From Actinomyces gerencseriae DSM 6844 (GTDB taxonomy: Bacteria > Actinomycetota > Actinomycetes > Actinomycetales > Actinomycetaceae): a stretch of DNA of 64,000 nt. Below the pieces are notes generated by a model that saw only the letters and a list, made by a program, of their open reading frames with translations, did not search any database and was not told the origin of the DNA. The stretch covers positions 1 to 64,000 of the forward strand of contig NZ_KE386872.1 in NCBI RefSeq assembly GCF_000429265.1, in the 5' to 3' direction. The number at the start of each line of letters is the position of its first letter. The first letter of the stretch is position 1. Positions 8,410-17,700 of the stretch are shown here, one piece after another. Both the position numbers and the translations under genes were made by a program.

Positions 8410-8601
8410 GCCGAGAGCGTGCTGCCACCGGCGCGCGAGGAGTATCGCCCCGACTGAGGAGATTCGGCGCGGGCCTCGGACCCGGGTCTGATGAGCCCTG
8501 GTTCGACGGCGGGCCCGGGCCGCCCCCGGATCAGCCACGGGCCCGGCCCCGCACCAGCCAGCGGGGCCGACCATGTCACAGGCGTGCCATAGACTCGCCT
8601 C

Positions 8602-10317
8602 GTGGCGTCCTCCCCCTCCGAATCCCCCGTCGTCTCCCGCCCCGCGACTGCCGTCGACGTCGTCGCCGACCGCTACGTGGCCCGTCTGGCCGAGCTCTCC
8701 CCGGAGTTCGCCGTCTACAACGGTCTGCCCGGCCGCCGCGGCGAGCTCGACGACTACTCCCCCGAGGGACTGACCGCCCTGAGCGACCTGGCCCGCTCCA
8801 CGCTGCACGAGCTGGACTCCGCCGTCCCGGCCGACGACGTCGACCGCGTCACCGTCGCCGCCATGCGCGAGCGCCTCGGGACGAGCCTGGACCTCGCCGA
8901 GGCCGGAGAGAACCTGCGCAACCTCAACAATATCGAGAGCCCCGTCCAGGGCCTGCGCGATCTCTTCGACAACCTGCCCACCGGCACCCGGGAGGACTGG
9001 GAGGACTTCGCCTCCGCCCTGCGGGACGTCCCCCGGGCGCTCGGCCAGTACGCCGAGAGCCTGCGCCTGGCGCGCTCCCGCGGCGACGTCGCGGCGCGCC
9101 GTCAGGTCGAGGCGGCCCTCTCCCAGGCCCGCGACCAGGCCGGGGAGAGGACCAGCTCCTACACGGCGCTGATCGATGGCGCCGCCACCGCCGACGGCGC
9201 CCCGGTCCCGGAGCCCCTGGCCGAGGAGCTGCGCGACGCCGCCGCCACCGCCCGGGAGGGATACGCCCGTATCGCCGACGTCCTCACCGGGGAGATCCTC
9301 CCGGAGGCGGGCGCCGTGGACGCGGTCGGCAGGGAGCGCTACGAGCGCTTCAGCCGGGAGTTCCTGGGCGCCGTCGTCGACCTGGACGAGACCTACGAGT
9401 GGGGCCGGGAGCGCCTGGCCGCCATCGATGCCGAGCAGCGGGCGATCGCCGAGCGGCTGTACGGGCCCGGCGTGGGCGTGCGCGAGGCCCTGGACCGGCT
9501 GGACGCCGACCCGGCGCGCACCGTTCACGGCACGGCGGCACTGCAGAAGTGGATGCAGGACACCTCGGATCAGGCGATGACGGCGCTCGACGGCGTCCAC
9601 GTCGACATCCCCGCCCCGCTGCGCACCCTGGAGTGCCGCATCGCGCCGTCGACCACCGGTGGCATCTACTACACCGGGCCGAGCGACGACTTCTCCCGTC
9701 CGGGCCGCATGTGGTGGTCGGTGCCGGCGGGCACCGAGGACTTCTCCACCTGGCAGGAGCGCACGACCGTCTTCCACGAGGGCGTGCCCGGCCACCACCT
9801 GCAGGTCGGCATGCAGACCTGGCTGCGCGACGAGCTCAACTCCTGGCGCCGTCTGGCCTGCTGGGTGAGCGGGCACGGCGAGGGCTGGGCGCTGTACGCC
9901 GAGAGGCTCATGGCCGACCTGGGATTCCAGGACGACCCGGGCGACCGCATGGGCATGCTCGACTCCCAGCGGCTGCGCGCGGCGCGGGTGGTCCTCGACA
10001 TCGGGGTGCACCTGGGCAAGCGGCGGCCGCCCGAGCTGGCGGGCCTGCCCGGGGTGGGCGAGGGCGCCTGGGACGCGGGCAGCGCCTGGGCCTTCCTGCG
10101 GCACAACGTGGCGATGGAGGAGTCCTTCCTGCGCTTCGAGCTGGACCGCTATCTGGGGTGGCCGGGTCAGGCGCCGTCGTACGCGGTGGGCCAGCGGCTG
10201 TGGGAGGAGGCGCGGGACCGCGCGCTCGCGAATGGGGCGAGCCTGAAAGACTTCCACACTCGGGCGCTGCGCCTGGGCAGCGTGGGCCTGGACGTCCTGC
10301 GCCAGGCGCTGGCCTGA
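8602..10317 (+). CDS. DUF885 family metallopeptidase-like protein
   Basis: 571 aa starting at GTG 8602. The DUF885 fold is shown by VFHEGVPGHHLQVGMQ (about residues 390-405, a zinc-binding HExxxxH-like helix) and SGHGEGWALYAERLMADLGF (about 425-445, which supplies a further Glu ligand). DUF885 proteins are related to gluzincin-type M-clan metallopeptidases and are thought to be dipeptidyl or oligopeptide hydrolases. No signal peptide, so probably cytoplasmic. The length is typical. The start is close to a TAGACT box, which would give a nearly leaderless transcript. Confidence 0.88.
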   Translation: MASSPSESPVVSRPATAVDVVADRYVARLAELSPEFAVYNGLPGRRGELDDYSPEGLTALSDLARSTLHELDSAVPADDVDRVTVAAMRERLGTSLDLAEAGENLRNLNNIESPVQGLRDLFDNLPTGTREDWEDFASALRDVPRALGQYAESLRLARSRGDVAARRQVEAALSQARDQAGERTSSYTALIDGAATADGAPVPEPLAEELRDAAATAREGYARIADVLTGEILPEAGAVDAVGRERYERFSREFLGAVVDLDETYEWGRERLAAIDAEQRAIAERLYGPGVGVREALDRLDADPARTVHGTAALQKWMQDTSDQAMTALDGVHVDIPAPLRTLECRIAPSTTGGIYYTGPSDDFSRPGRMWWSVPAGTEDFSTWQERTTVFHEGVPGHHLQVGMQTWLRDELNSWRRLACWVSGHGEGWALYAERLMADLGFQDDPGDRMGMLDSQRLRAARVVLDIGVHLGKRRPPELAGLPGVGEGAWDAGSAWAFLRHNVAMEESFLRFELDRYLGWPGQAPSYAVGQRLWEEARDRALANGASLKDFHTRALRLGSVGLDVLRQALA

Positions 10318-10372
10318 GCGCTGGTGGCGCGCCGCCCGATCGTCGGCCGGGGTGGCGAGGCGAGCGGGACGA

Positions 10373-11659
10373 TCACGACGGCGCGGACTCCGACGACGGC
10401 GCGGCCGTCTGGGGCGGCTCGGACATCCCGGGTGTTGCAGCCGCCCCGGGCGAGGCGGCAGTCTCATCCGAGACGGGAGCCCCGGACGGCGCGGCCGCCG
10501 CGTGCGGCACGGAGGGAGAGTCGGCGGGGCGCGTCCTGTGCCGGTCCGCCTCTGGCGTCTCGGCCGCCACGTGCGGCGCGGATGTCTCTGGGGGTGCCAC
10601 CGCAGCATGCGGAACGGTCGGCTCGGGTGCCGTCCCGGGGAGGGGAGCCGGCACGGGTGCGCCGGCAGCGGCCGGGGGCGCCGTCGGGAAGGGCGCAGGC
10701 GTCTGAGCGGGCACCACGGTGTAGATCCGCCCGTCCGCGCCCAGGATCTGCTGCGGCGCGACGTACGGGGCGACGGGTGCGGGGGCGACGGCGGATCGTC
10801 CGACGGCAAGCGTCCAGGTCCCCGCGAACCACCGCCCCACCGGTCGTGTCCATACGAGGAGCGCGAGAATGAGGGTGAGCATGGTGGCCACGTACTCGCC
10901 CAGCGCACCACCCTCCACGACACCGAGCACGATCCAGCTGACCACTTGGGCGGTGACGAGCCCGGCGTAGAGGAGGCGCGAGCTCCGGAGGCGGACGGCC
11001 ACGAGCGCCCCTGCCCCCAGCAGGAGAATGACGGTGAAGCCGACGTACACTCCCGGGGGATCGGGAGAGAACTCCCACCCGTGACTGTCGTGCGGGTACG
11101 CCGGGTATCCCATGAGGCCGTGCAGGGTGCCGATGAGGAACACGACGGGGTCCAGGGTGAGGACGACGACGGCGCCCTGCGAGAGCTGAAGCGCCGCCGG
11201 TCGCGGCTCCTCCCGAGGTGGAGACGCCAGGGGGAGGACGAGCGCGATGAGGAGCGGGACGGCGATGAGGATGACGCCCATCAGGATCCTCGACACGATG
11301 TTCCAGTCGGCGAGGACCACTGGAGTGACGGCGAGCAGTGAAGCGGAGGCCCCCACCGCAGCCCGACGTCGCAGGCACAGGACGATACCGGCGACGAGGA
11401 CCCAGGTGCCCGAGTCCCCGAGAACGAGGCTCGCCGCGGCGAAAACAGGGCCGACGCTGGAGTCGTCGTAGTCGACGATCGTGATCGCCGCGGTGGACAC
11501 CAGCGCCACGGAGATCAGGAGTGCGGGCAGCACGACCTCGAGTGCGGAGCGCCCCGCCACCGCACCGCCCGGCACGGGACCCGGGGGCGCGCCCGGCGGC
11601 CGGAGCGCACCGGGCGGAGGCGAGGGGCTCGGGGCGGGGGCGGCCATGGGGACAGTCAT
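10373..11659 (-). CDS. Membrane protein with proline-rich tail, unknown function
   Basis: 428 aa. The N-terminus is Pro-rich (APAPSPSPPPGALRPPG) and is followed by about six to seven transmembrane segments (for example EVVLPALLISVALVSTA and ILLLGAGALVAV). The C-terminal ~130 residues are a disordered Pro/Ala/Thr-rich region, probably extracytoplasmic or a cytoplasmic linker. I recognise no domain. It is divergent from the beta-propeller membrane protein at 11910 and may belong with that cluster of surface-associated proteins. Confidence 0.7.
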   Translation of the reverse strand: MTVPMAAPAPSPSPPPGALRPPGAPPGPVPGGAVAGRSALEVVLPALLISVALVSTAAITIVDYDDSSVGPVFAAASLVLGDSGTWVLVAGIVLCLRRRAAVGASASLLAVTPVVLADWNIVSRILMGVILIAVPLLIALVLPLASPPREEPRPAALQLSQGAVVVLTLDPVVFLIGTLHGLMGYPAYPHDSHGWEFSPDPPGVYVGFTVILLLGAGALVAVRLRSSRLLYAGLVTAQVVSWIVLGVVEGGALGEYVATMLTLILALLVWTRPVGRWFAGTWTLAVGRSAVAPAPVAPYVAPQQILGADGRIYTVVPAQTPAPFPTAPPAAAGAPVPAPLPGTAPEPTVPHAAVAPPETSAPHVAAETPEADRHRTRPADSPSVPHAAAAPSGAPVSDETAASPGAAATPGMSEPPQTAAPSSESAPS

Positions 11660-11909
11660 AGTGCGCCATCATCGGGACGGCGCCCTGTACTGGCAAGTAT
11701 CAGTTCTGGGGGGCCGTCTCCTTCTGGGGCTCTGGGCGCCGCGCCCCGCTACCAGCGCCCTCGCACACGACGGTCTCCAGAACCGCGGCGTCGGCGCGCT
11801 CCCGGCCTCGGCATGCCTCCACGAGCCCCCGACGGCTTCTTTCACCATGTCGGGATCATCAGGCCGGCGAACGTCCTCTCTCCGGCGTCATCCGGACCAT
11901 ACTAAGAGC

Positions 11910-13865
11910 ATGGCCCCTGCCCGCCTGCATCTGAACGCGCCCTGTCTGCGCCGCGCTCTACGCACCCTCGTCATGGGAGCCTTCATGCTCCTCGCCGCGG
12001 CCTTCACGGCGAGATTGCTCTGGCCCGGCCGTCCCGACCTCGCTTTCTTCCCCGCGAGCGGCGAGCCGAGCAACCGCGCCCGCCTCGACTTCCCCAAGGA
12101 TGTCACGTATGTCAGCAGCTTCTGGATTGTTGCAGTCTGGGTGGTCGACGACGTTATTCGCATCATCCAGGGATCCACGGACCGCGATGGCCGGGCCGGC
12201 GGACGACGGACCGTCATGTGCCTGCGTCTCATCCTGATCGCCGTCGCCCTGTGGCTGTCAGGTTGGGCGATCGTGATCTCGGCGCGCCGATGGAACACAA
12301 TCGTCGAGTTCACCGGGGTCAGCATCACGGAGATCCTCCTCGTCGCCCTCATCCCGACCAGCTTGGCGATCATCACCATCGGCAGCGCGCTCCTCAACAC
12401 CCCGCGGCTGACCTCCGACGACGACGCTTTCTTCTTCCACGGGCCGAACCGCCCCGTATGGTGGGTGGCCACCCTCATCCCCGCACTCGTCATGGCCGGT
12501 ACCATCGCCATCGCCCAGATCCGCAGAGTCCCGGGAGAGGGGATCACGGCGCCGACGATCGCGGCCGAGGGCCTCCCCACTGCTCCGACCACCTTCGCCC
12601 CGGACCCGGCCTGGGACCTGGACCTCATCGCGCTCGACGATATCGTCGGCGGCGCGGCCGGTCCCGTCATCCTCACGCCCGATAAGGTCCAAGGACTCGA
12701 TCCCGCCGACGGCTCGGTGACCTGGAGCTTCTGCTTCAAGGACATCGCAAGCAATAACAGCGAAATGGAAGCCGGGAATTCCGTCATCGGCAAGTCGTCC
12801 AGACTCATTACGAGCCCCGACCACCGATATGTGTCCCTGCGTCGGCCGGGCCCCGGTATTTTTCTCGACAACGTCCCCGAGTGGAGAACCGTCGTTCTAG
12901 ACACCGTCTCCGGTGCGGTCGTCACGGAGCACCTGAGCGACGGCGGGCGGCTCCAACTCACCGACAGCGCCGTCCTGGACGGGCGCGACGCCTACAGCCT
13001 GGAGGACGGCTCGCGCATGTGGACTCTGCCGAAGGAAAGCAAGAAAACGTACGATTCCCCTCCTCGGGGCTATTCAGGCCCTGCCGGTCACTCCTCATTC
13101 GTCCTGGATCCCAAGACCGCATCCGCGGGGAATAATGCGGCGAAGGAGGAGGACACATCGGTCACAACGCTCACGGTGGCGCCGCAGTCGAATCCGTCGG
13201 CGACGCAGACGGTCGAGAGAGTCCTGACGCCCATCGATGAAGGTCTTGTGGTGAGTACCGGATGGATCGCCGTCCTCGCCGACGACGGGGCGCAGGCCGT
13301 CAGCCTCGACTCGCTCGCGGGAGTCGACGGCGCCGACACCACCCGCACGGGCCTGGGTACGGCCTCGTCCGTCAACAGGCAGGCGAGTATGGCGGCGAAT
13401 CGTCTCGTCACCGTGCCGCCTCCACCTGAGGGCACACACTGGGCAACGGACCGGCCTCTCAGGCCCGCCACCGCGCTCGCCGGCATGGTCGGCTCCGTCT
13501 TCGATCCGGCGACGGGAGCCGTCACCGATGCCACCCACACACCGGGTCTGGCAGCCGCCAGAATCGGCATTACGATTCAGGCGGCTGGCGACGACGTCGA
13601 GAATCGCCTCACCATCGCCCCGGGCGACGGCAGCGAAGGCGTGTCCCGCCCCGTGGACGCCACGACCTCCTATCTCGCTCCCAGCATCGGCGTCTTCAAC
13701 CCGTGGCTCGTCGACTCCGAGCAGATCCGATTATCCAGCAGCGAATCGGGCATGACGGCCCTCAGTACTCCGGGAGTGACGCTGGTGGTCCAGGTGACCG
13801 GATTGGAGAGCAGATCGGACACCGTCCGGCTCATCGCCTTCCCGGGAGCGGGAGGCGGCTCATGA
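11910..13865 (+). CDS. Membrane-anchored protein with PQQ-like beta-propeller features
   Basis: 651 aa from ATG 11910. Four N-terminal hydrophobic helices (such as TLVMGAFMLLAAAFTARLLW and LWLSGWAIVISARRW) are followed by a large extracellular domain with repeated PQQ-type blade signatures: LDPADGSVTWSF, YSLEDGSRMWTLP and VLDTVSGAVV. It strongly resembles the protein at 15503-17599 in topology and blade sequence, so the two are paralogues. Its stop overlaps the start of the downstream lipoprotein by 4 nt (ATGA), indicating a translationally coupled pair. Function unknown; the blades suggest a scaffold or sensor at the cell surface. Confidence 0.75.
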   Translation: MAPARLHLNAPCLRRALRTLVMGAFMLLAAAFTARLLWPGRPDLAFFPASGEPSNRARLDFPKDVTYVSSFWIVAVWVVDDVIRIIQGSTDRDGRAGGRRTVMCLRLILIAVALWLSGWAIVISARRWNTIVEFTGVSITEILLVALIPTSLAIITIGSALLNTPRLTSDDDAFFFHGPNRPVWWVATLIPALVMAGTIAIAQIRRVPGEGITAPTIAAEGLPTAPTTFAPDPAWDLDLIALDDIVGGAAGPVILTPDKVQGLDPADGSVTWSFCFKDIASNNSEMEAGNSVIGKSSRLITSPDHRYVSLRRPGPGIFLDNVPEWRTVVLDTVSGAVVTEHLSDGGRLQLTDSAVLDGRDAYSLEDGSRMWTLPKESKKTYDSPPRGYSGPAGHSSFVLDPKTASAGNNAAKEEDTSVTTLTVAPQSNPSATQTVERVLTPIDEGLVVSTGWIAVLADDGAQAVSLDSLAGVDGADTTRTGLGTASSVNRQASMAANRLVTVPPPPEGTHWATDRPLRPATALAGMVGSVFDPATGAVTDATHTPGLAAARIGITIQAAGDDVENRLTIAPGDGSEGVSRPVDATTSYLAPSIGVFNPWLVDSEQIRLSSSESGMTALSTPGVTLVVQVTGLESRSDTVRLIAFPGAGGGS

Positions 13866-14848
13866 GGCTCATCCCGCATCGCGCGGTGGCCTTCGCACTC
13901 ATGCTCGCTCTGCTGGGTGCCTGTTCCCAGCAGAGCGGAGGGGACGGCGCGGAAAAGGCGGAGGACGATGCGAATATTAACGTCACGGCGATTTCCGCGG
14001 ACCAGGTCGAGGGGATCGGTACGCATCTGTATCCTTCCGGGCTCGACACCGAGTCCGGACGGATCTTCCTGTTCGACCAGGGGAGTACCGGTGAGGATCC
14101 CAGTACCGAGACGACTACGGTGGTCCAGTACGACGCCGACGAGCAGATGCTCTGGGCCGTTGAGATCAATCGGACGACGCACAGTGCCGACTCCAGCGGC
14201 CACAACGACGATCTGCAGGTTCTGAGCAGCGAACTGCTTGACGATCTAACTGATAGCAACCCGACCTCCCGCGTGATCCTCAGCTCCGACGGCGCCCACC
14301 TGTCTTTTGTCTTCCCGTCCGGGAGGGCGGACTCCACGGCGGAGCAGCGCAGCGACGTCGTGGTGCTGGACACCGCCACCGGCGAACTCGCGCGCAACGC
14401 CACGGTCCACGGGATTGTTCTGGGACAGGCGCTGACCGATGACGTCCTCGCCGTCCAGACGGCTCAGTGGCCCTTCCCCGGCGGCGCCGGCCAGGGGGTC
14501 ATCAACATCTTCCCACTGAATGATCCAACGGCCTTCGGCTCCTCATTCCCCAGCGGGCAGTGGCTCGCCGGCGCGGGCCCCGGCTCCCTGCTCCTATCGC
14601 CGCGGAAGATGATCCGAGAGAACCGTGGAGAAGCCTCCGGGCCGGTCACGCTCACCGCTGTGGACACCCAGGGTGCGGAGGTCGGGAGCATCGCCGGTGT
14701 CGACGCCGTCTATCGCGATCGCACCATCGGCGTTTACAACTCCCCGGCCGACGCCGCTCAGCGCAGCGCCGAGCCTCCACCCGAGGACAAGGACAAGCGG
14801 GCCCTCCCCGACACGAGCAGGATCCCAATCGATCAGTTGGCGCCGTGA
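13862..14848 (+). CDS. Lipoprotein, partner of the upstream beta-propeller protein
   Basis: 328 aa from ATG 13862, overlapping the previous stop by 4 nt. The N-terminus is a lipoprotein signal, LMLALLGAC, with Cys as the lipidated residue. The mature part contains segments similar to those of the neighbouring propeller proteins (VLDTATGELARNATV and LTAVDTQGAEVGSI), so it may be a shorter beta-propeller-like domain. It is probably anchored on the outer face of the membrane and works with the 11910-13865 product. No enzyme motif seen. Confidence 0.75.
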   Translation: MRLIPHRAVAFALMLALLGACSQQSGGDGAEKAEDDANINVTAISADQVEGIGTHLYPSGLDTESGRIFLFDQGSTGEDPSTETTTVVQYDADEQMLWAVEINRTTHSADSSGHNDDLQVLSSELLDDLTDSNPTSRVILSSDGAHLSFVFPSGRADSTAEQRSDVVVLDTATGELARNATVHGIVLGQALTDDVLAVQTAQWPFPGGAGQGVINIFPLNDPTAFGSSFPSGQWLAGAGPGSLLLSPRKMIRENRGEASGPVTLTAVDTQGAEVGSIAGVDAVYRDRTIGVYNSPADAAQRSAEPPPEDKDKRALPDTSRIPIDQLAP

Positions 14849-14898
14849 TTCTCCACGGCGCATGCCGCGGCGTTTCTCCCGGCGTCTCAAGAGCGCGA

Positions 14899-15198
14899 TC
14901 AGAGTCGCACGAGTGCGGTAACGGTCTCAAGCGCCGCATCGTAGTTGCCAACAGGGTCGACGACGGTCGCCACGCTCTCGACATCGTGCAGGTCGCCCTC
15001 ATCGGTGACGCCGTTCAGGTCGATGAATGCCGCGACGTTCTCACTCCCACATACTCCGCGCGCCACCAGGGTGCGGGGGGGGGGGGCGAAGGCCTCGCCA
15101 TCGGCCTGAAGGCCACTGCACCGGTCTGAAGGCGCCCCCCGATCCGATGGGGCCCCGCGCGCGGGTGTCAACGGCGGCGGTTCGCGGCGCGAACGCAC
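14899..15198 (-). CDS. Possible gene 3' end read through a C12 tract
   Basis: The last ~55 codons (GSENVAAFIDLNGVTDEG.. to the stop at 14899) have strongly GC-rich third positions and an acidic, non-random composition, so they look genuinely coding. The frame passes through a run of 12 C (minus strand) at 15075-15086, upstream of which the sequence looks less like protein. The start is uncertain. This may be the remains of a longer gene or a gene switched by slippage in the C tract. No family recognised. Confidence 0.3.
   Translation of the reverse strand: MRSRREPPPLTPARGAPSDRGAPSDRCSGLQADGEAFAPPPRTLVARGVCGSENVAAFIDLNGVTDEGDLHDVESVATVVDPVGNYDAALETVTALVRL
15075..15086. repeat. Homopolymer run of 12 G (C12 on the minus strand)
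   Basis: Twelve consecutive G residues, preceded by GTGC and followed by CGAAGG. Runs of this length slip readily during replication. It lies inside the minus-strand frame at 14899-15198. Confidence 0.95.
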
Positions 15199-15502
15199 CT
15201 TCGCAACATGAACGTATTCTTCTCACAAACCACTGGCATTCACATGCAGTCGGATGGGGGAGGGCTCCGTTCATGCCGCAAGGGCACGTTGACGATGCGC
15301 GCCGGCCCGGTGCCCAGGCTGAATCGCCCCAGCCGGAGCGTCAGCGCGAACGGGGACGAGATCGGCGACCCTCATCCCCGGTGAATCCCAGGTGAACAGC
15401 CCAGACGCATGCCCGTCATGAGAGAATGTCTTGCCGCCTCCGCAGGGCCGAGCGAACCAGAGCGGGCAGGGGACCGCACCTCCATACCTCATCGTCAGGG
15501 CG

Positions 15503-17599
15503 ATGGACCATCACGTGACTCCACCTCCACAGCCACACGGCACGCACCCGCGATACACCTCTGCTCCCGGAACCCCGGTGCACGGCGCCACGGGCTGGCC
15601 GAGCCCTCCCGGGGTCGGGTACCCGTACCCGGGCGCGCGAGCCCCTCGTGCGGGCGCCGCGATCCCACGACCCGTTCGGACGCGTCTCGGCTCGGTGGCG
15701 CAGGCCGTCTCGTGGGGGTCATTGGCCGCCCTGGTGCTCGACGGCGCCCTGGCGACCTGGTGGCATCTGCGCCTGCCGATCCCCAGTCCGGTTCCCCTGG
15801 GAGTGCCTCTCGCCCTCGGCGCAATCGGCGCTGGCATCATGTGGATCGTCGGCCTGACCGGCCGACGCGGCCGTATCGGCCTGAGCCTGTTGATGGCGAC
15901 GGAGGTCGCCACCTCCGTCGGGGCGAGCGCAGTGCTCATTCTGGCGTGGCGCCAGCAGCTCGTCGCCACGAGATTCCCGCCCCACCACCTGCCCCCGTTG
16001 AGCGCGGGGATCCTGGCCGCGGGGGCGCTCCTGGCGGGCGACGCCGTGCGGCGCTGGACGGCGAGGCATCCGCCCCCCGCATCCAAGGCGCCGCTGCGGC
16101 CGAGCGCGTTCCTGACGATCGCCTCGGCGACCGCCCTGGCCCTGGTGGGGGCCGCCATCCTCCCCAACGCCCTCGCCCGCACCGTCATCTCGACGACGGC
16201 GCCCGCGCCGGCCGAGCTCCCGACCACCGCAGATACGATCTCCGGCGAGCTCGCGTGGACGCTGACCTCGCGCGGTGCCCTGGACCTCATGGCGGGGGCC
16301 GCCGGCCCCGTCCTCGTCGAGCAGGGCGCCGTGCGGGGCCTCGACCCGCAGGACGGCTCGACCCGGTGGAGCTACGAGCGCCCGGGCGCCACCATCGTCC
16401 CCATCGGCTCGGGCACCGGAACGGCCGGCGAGCGCTACGCCGTTCCGAGCCCCGACGCGCGCCACCTGGCTCTGCGCTTCGGCATCGGCGATTCAAGGCC
16501 TTCGGGAACGACGGGCGCGAACCACGACTCGGTCCTCATCGTCCTGGACACCCTGACCGGCGCGGTCACCACGGAGCGCATGAGCCACCAGGACGCCTCG
16601 CTCCAGCTGACCGACCGCATGGCCCTCGACGGCCCTCAGGCCCTCACCCTGGACGGCGGTCAGAGGGAGTGGGCCCTGACGGAGCCGACACCGGTGTCCC
16701 CGAGCCGGCCGTTGGACCTGGGCTACTCCGGTCCAGCCGGGCACATCACCTTCCTGAGCAGTGTCGCGCCGAGCGAGGGCGCCGATGTTCCCACGACCAC
16801 GGTGCAGCTCACCCCCGACGGCAGTCGAGGGGACATGCAGTCGCTCGACAATGTCCTGACCGACCCGACCACCGGTTCGATCGTCGTCGTCGACGGATGG
16901 ATCGCCCAGCTCACCGATGAGGGCGCGTCCCGGGCCGCGCAGAGCTCCACGAGCTCCCGCCCCGGCCAACCCCGGACCCTGGGATGGTCCACGCAGTCCG
17001 TCAATATCGACGGCCTGGCGACCGGGAGCATCTACCTCTACTCCGCGGGGACGGCCTCCCCCGCGTCGACGTCGGCATGGATCGACCCCACGGAGCCGGT
17101 TCCGCTGGGGACGACCTCCGGGGCCAATATCGGGGCCAGTCGGGCCTCGGGCGATCTGTGCCTGTACGGGGAGCGCTCCAGCGACATCGACATGGGTGAT
17201 GCCGGCGCCCACCGCGACGAACTCGTGCCGGTTGCCGCCGCCCTCGACACCGCCACCGGCCGGGTCCGCACGCCGCGGGAGGACCCGGGCCTCGCATCGG
17301 CCCGCGTCGGGGTCGAGCACGGCGAGCATGACGCCGGGACCATGACCTCGCTGGTCATCAGGCCCGGCGACGGGAGCGCCGGGGTCGCCGTACCCGTCGA
17401 GGACGGATCGGTGCGGCCACGGTCCGACGGCGCCGACGGGACGGGCGCACCCCAGCAGCAGGTGCTCCTCGGCCATCTCGGGCAGGACGTCGCCGCCGTG
17501 AGCGCGCCCGGTGCCACGCTCCTCGCGGCCGAGACGGATGAGACGGGGGACGCCGAGGATCGCGCCTCCATCCGCTTGTACGCAGTGTCCGCGCAGTGA
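15503..17599 (+). CDS. Membrane-anchored protein with PQQ-like beta-propeller features (paralogue)
   Basis: 698 aa from ATG 15503 (in-frame ATG 15431 would add 24 residues). A Pro-rich head (TPPPQPHGTHPRYTSAPG) precedes about five hydrophobic helices, then an extracellular domain with blade signatures LDPQDGSTRWSYERPG, VLDTLTGAVTTERMS and LTLDGGQREWALTE. Segment by segment it parallels the 11910-13865 product (for example LDPADGSVTWSF and VLDTVSGAVVTEHLS), including a DGWIAQLTDEGA / TGWIAVLADDGA block, which shows they arose by duplication. The cell location is probably membrane with an outward-facing propeller. Function unknown. Confidence 0.75.
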   Translation: MDHHVTPPPQPHGTHPRYTSAPGTPVHGATGWPSPPGVGYPYPGARAPRAGAAIPRPVRTRLGSVAQAVSWGSLAALVLDGALATWWHLRLPIPSPVPLGVPLALGAIGAGIMWIVGLTGRRGRIGLSLLMATEVATSVGASAVLILAWRQQLVATRFPPHHLPPLSAGILAAGALLAGDAVRRWTARHPPPASKAPLRPSAFLTIASATALALVGAAILPNALARTVISTTAPAPAELPTTADTISGELAWTLTSRGALDLMAGAAGPVLVEQGAVRGLDPQDGSTRWSYERPGATIVPIGSGTGTAGERYAVPSPDARHLALRFGIGDSRPSGTTGANHDSVLIVLDTLTGAVTTERMSHQDASLQLTDRMALDGPQALTLDGGQREWALTEPTPVSPSRPLDLGYSGPAGHITFLSSVAPSEGADVPTTTVQLTPDGSRGDMQSLDNVLTDPTTGSIVVVDGWIAQLTDEGASRAAQSSTSSRPGQPRTLGWSTQSVNIDGLATGSIYLYSAGTASPASTSAWIDPTEPVPLGTTSGANIGASRASGDLCLYGERSSDIDMGDAGAHRDELVPVAAALDTATGRVRTPREDPGLASARVGVEHGEHDAGTMTSLVIRPGDGSAGVAVPVEDGSVRPRSDGADGTGAPQQQVLLGHLGQDVAAVSAPGATLLAAETDETGDAEDRASIRLYAVSAQ

Positions 17600-17643
17600 A
17601 GGCGGAGCAGCGAGAGCGAGTCGGATCCGCGAGCCCCCCAAAC

Positions 17644-17700
17644 GCCGAGATCGGTTCAGTTCCGGCTCGAAATCGGTCCGGTTCCGCGCCGAGATCGGTC
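17644..17700. repeat. 22-bp direct repeats (GAGATCGGT family)
   Basis: Units start at 17644, 17666 and 17688, with the last one truncated where it meets the stop codon of the minus-strand gene at 17699. The array lies between two convergent genes, 44 nt after the stop at 17599. Confidence 0.9.

Noticed and set aside
8410-10923. Upstream extension of the CPBP protease frame to 1,112 codons
   Set aside because: The extension is antisense to the DUF885 gene and Arg/Pro-rich; the CPBP protein starts naturally at ATG 8409.
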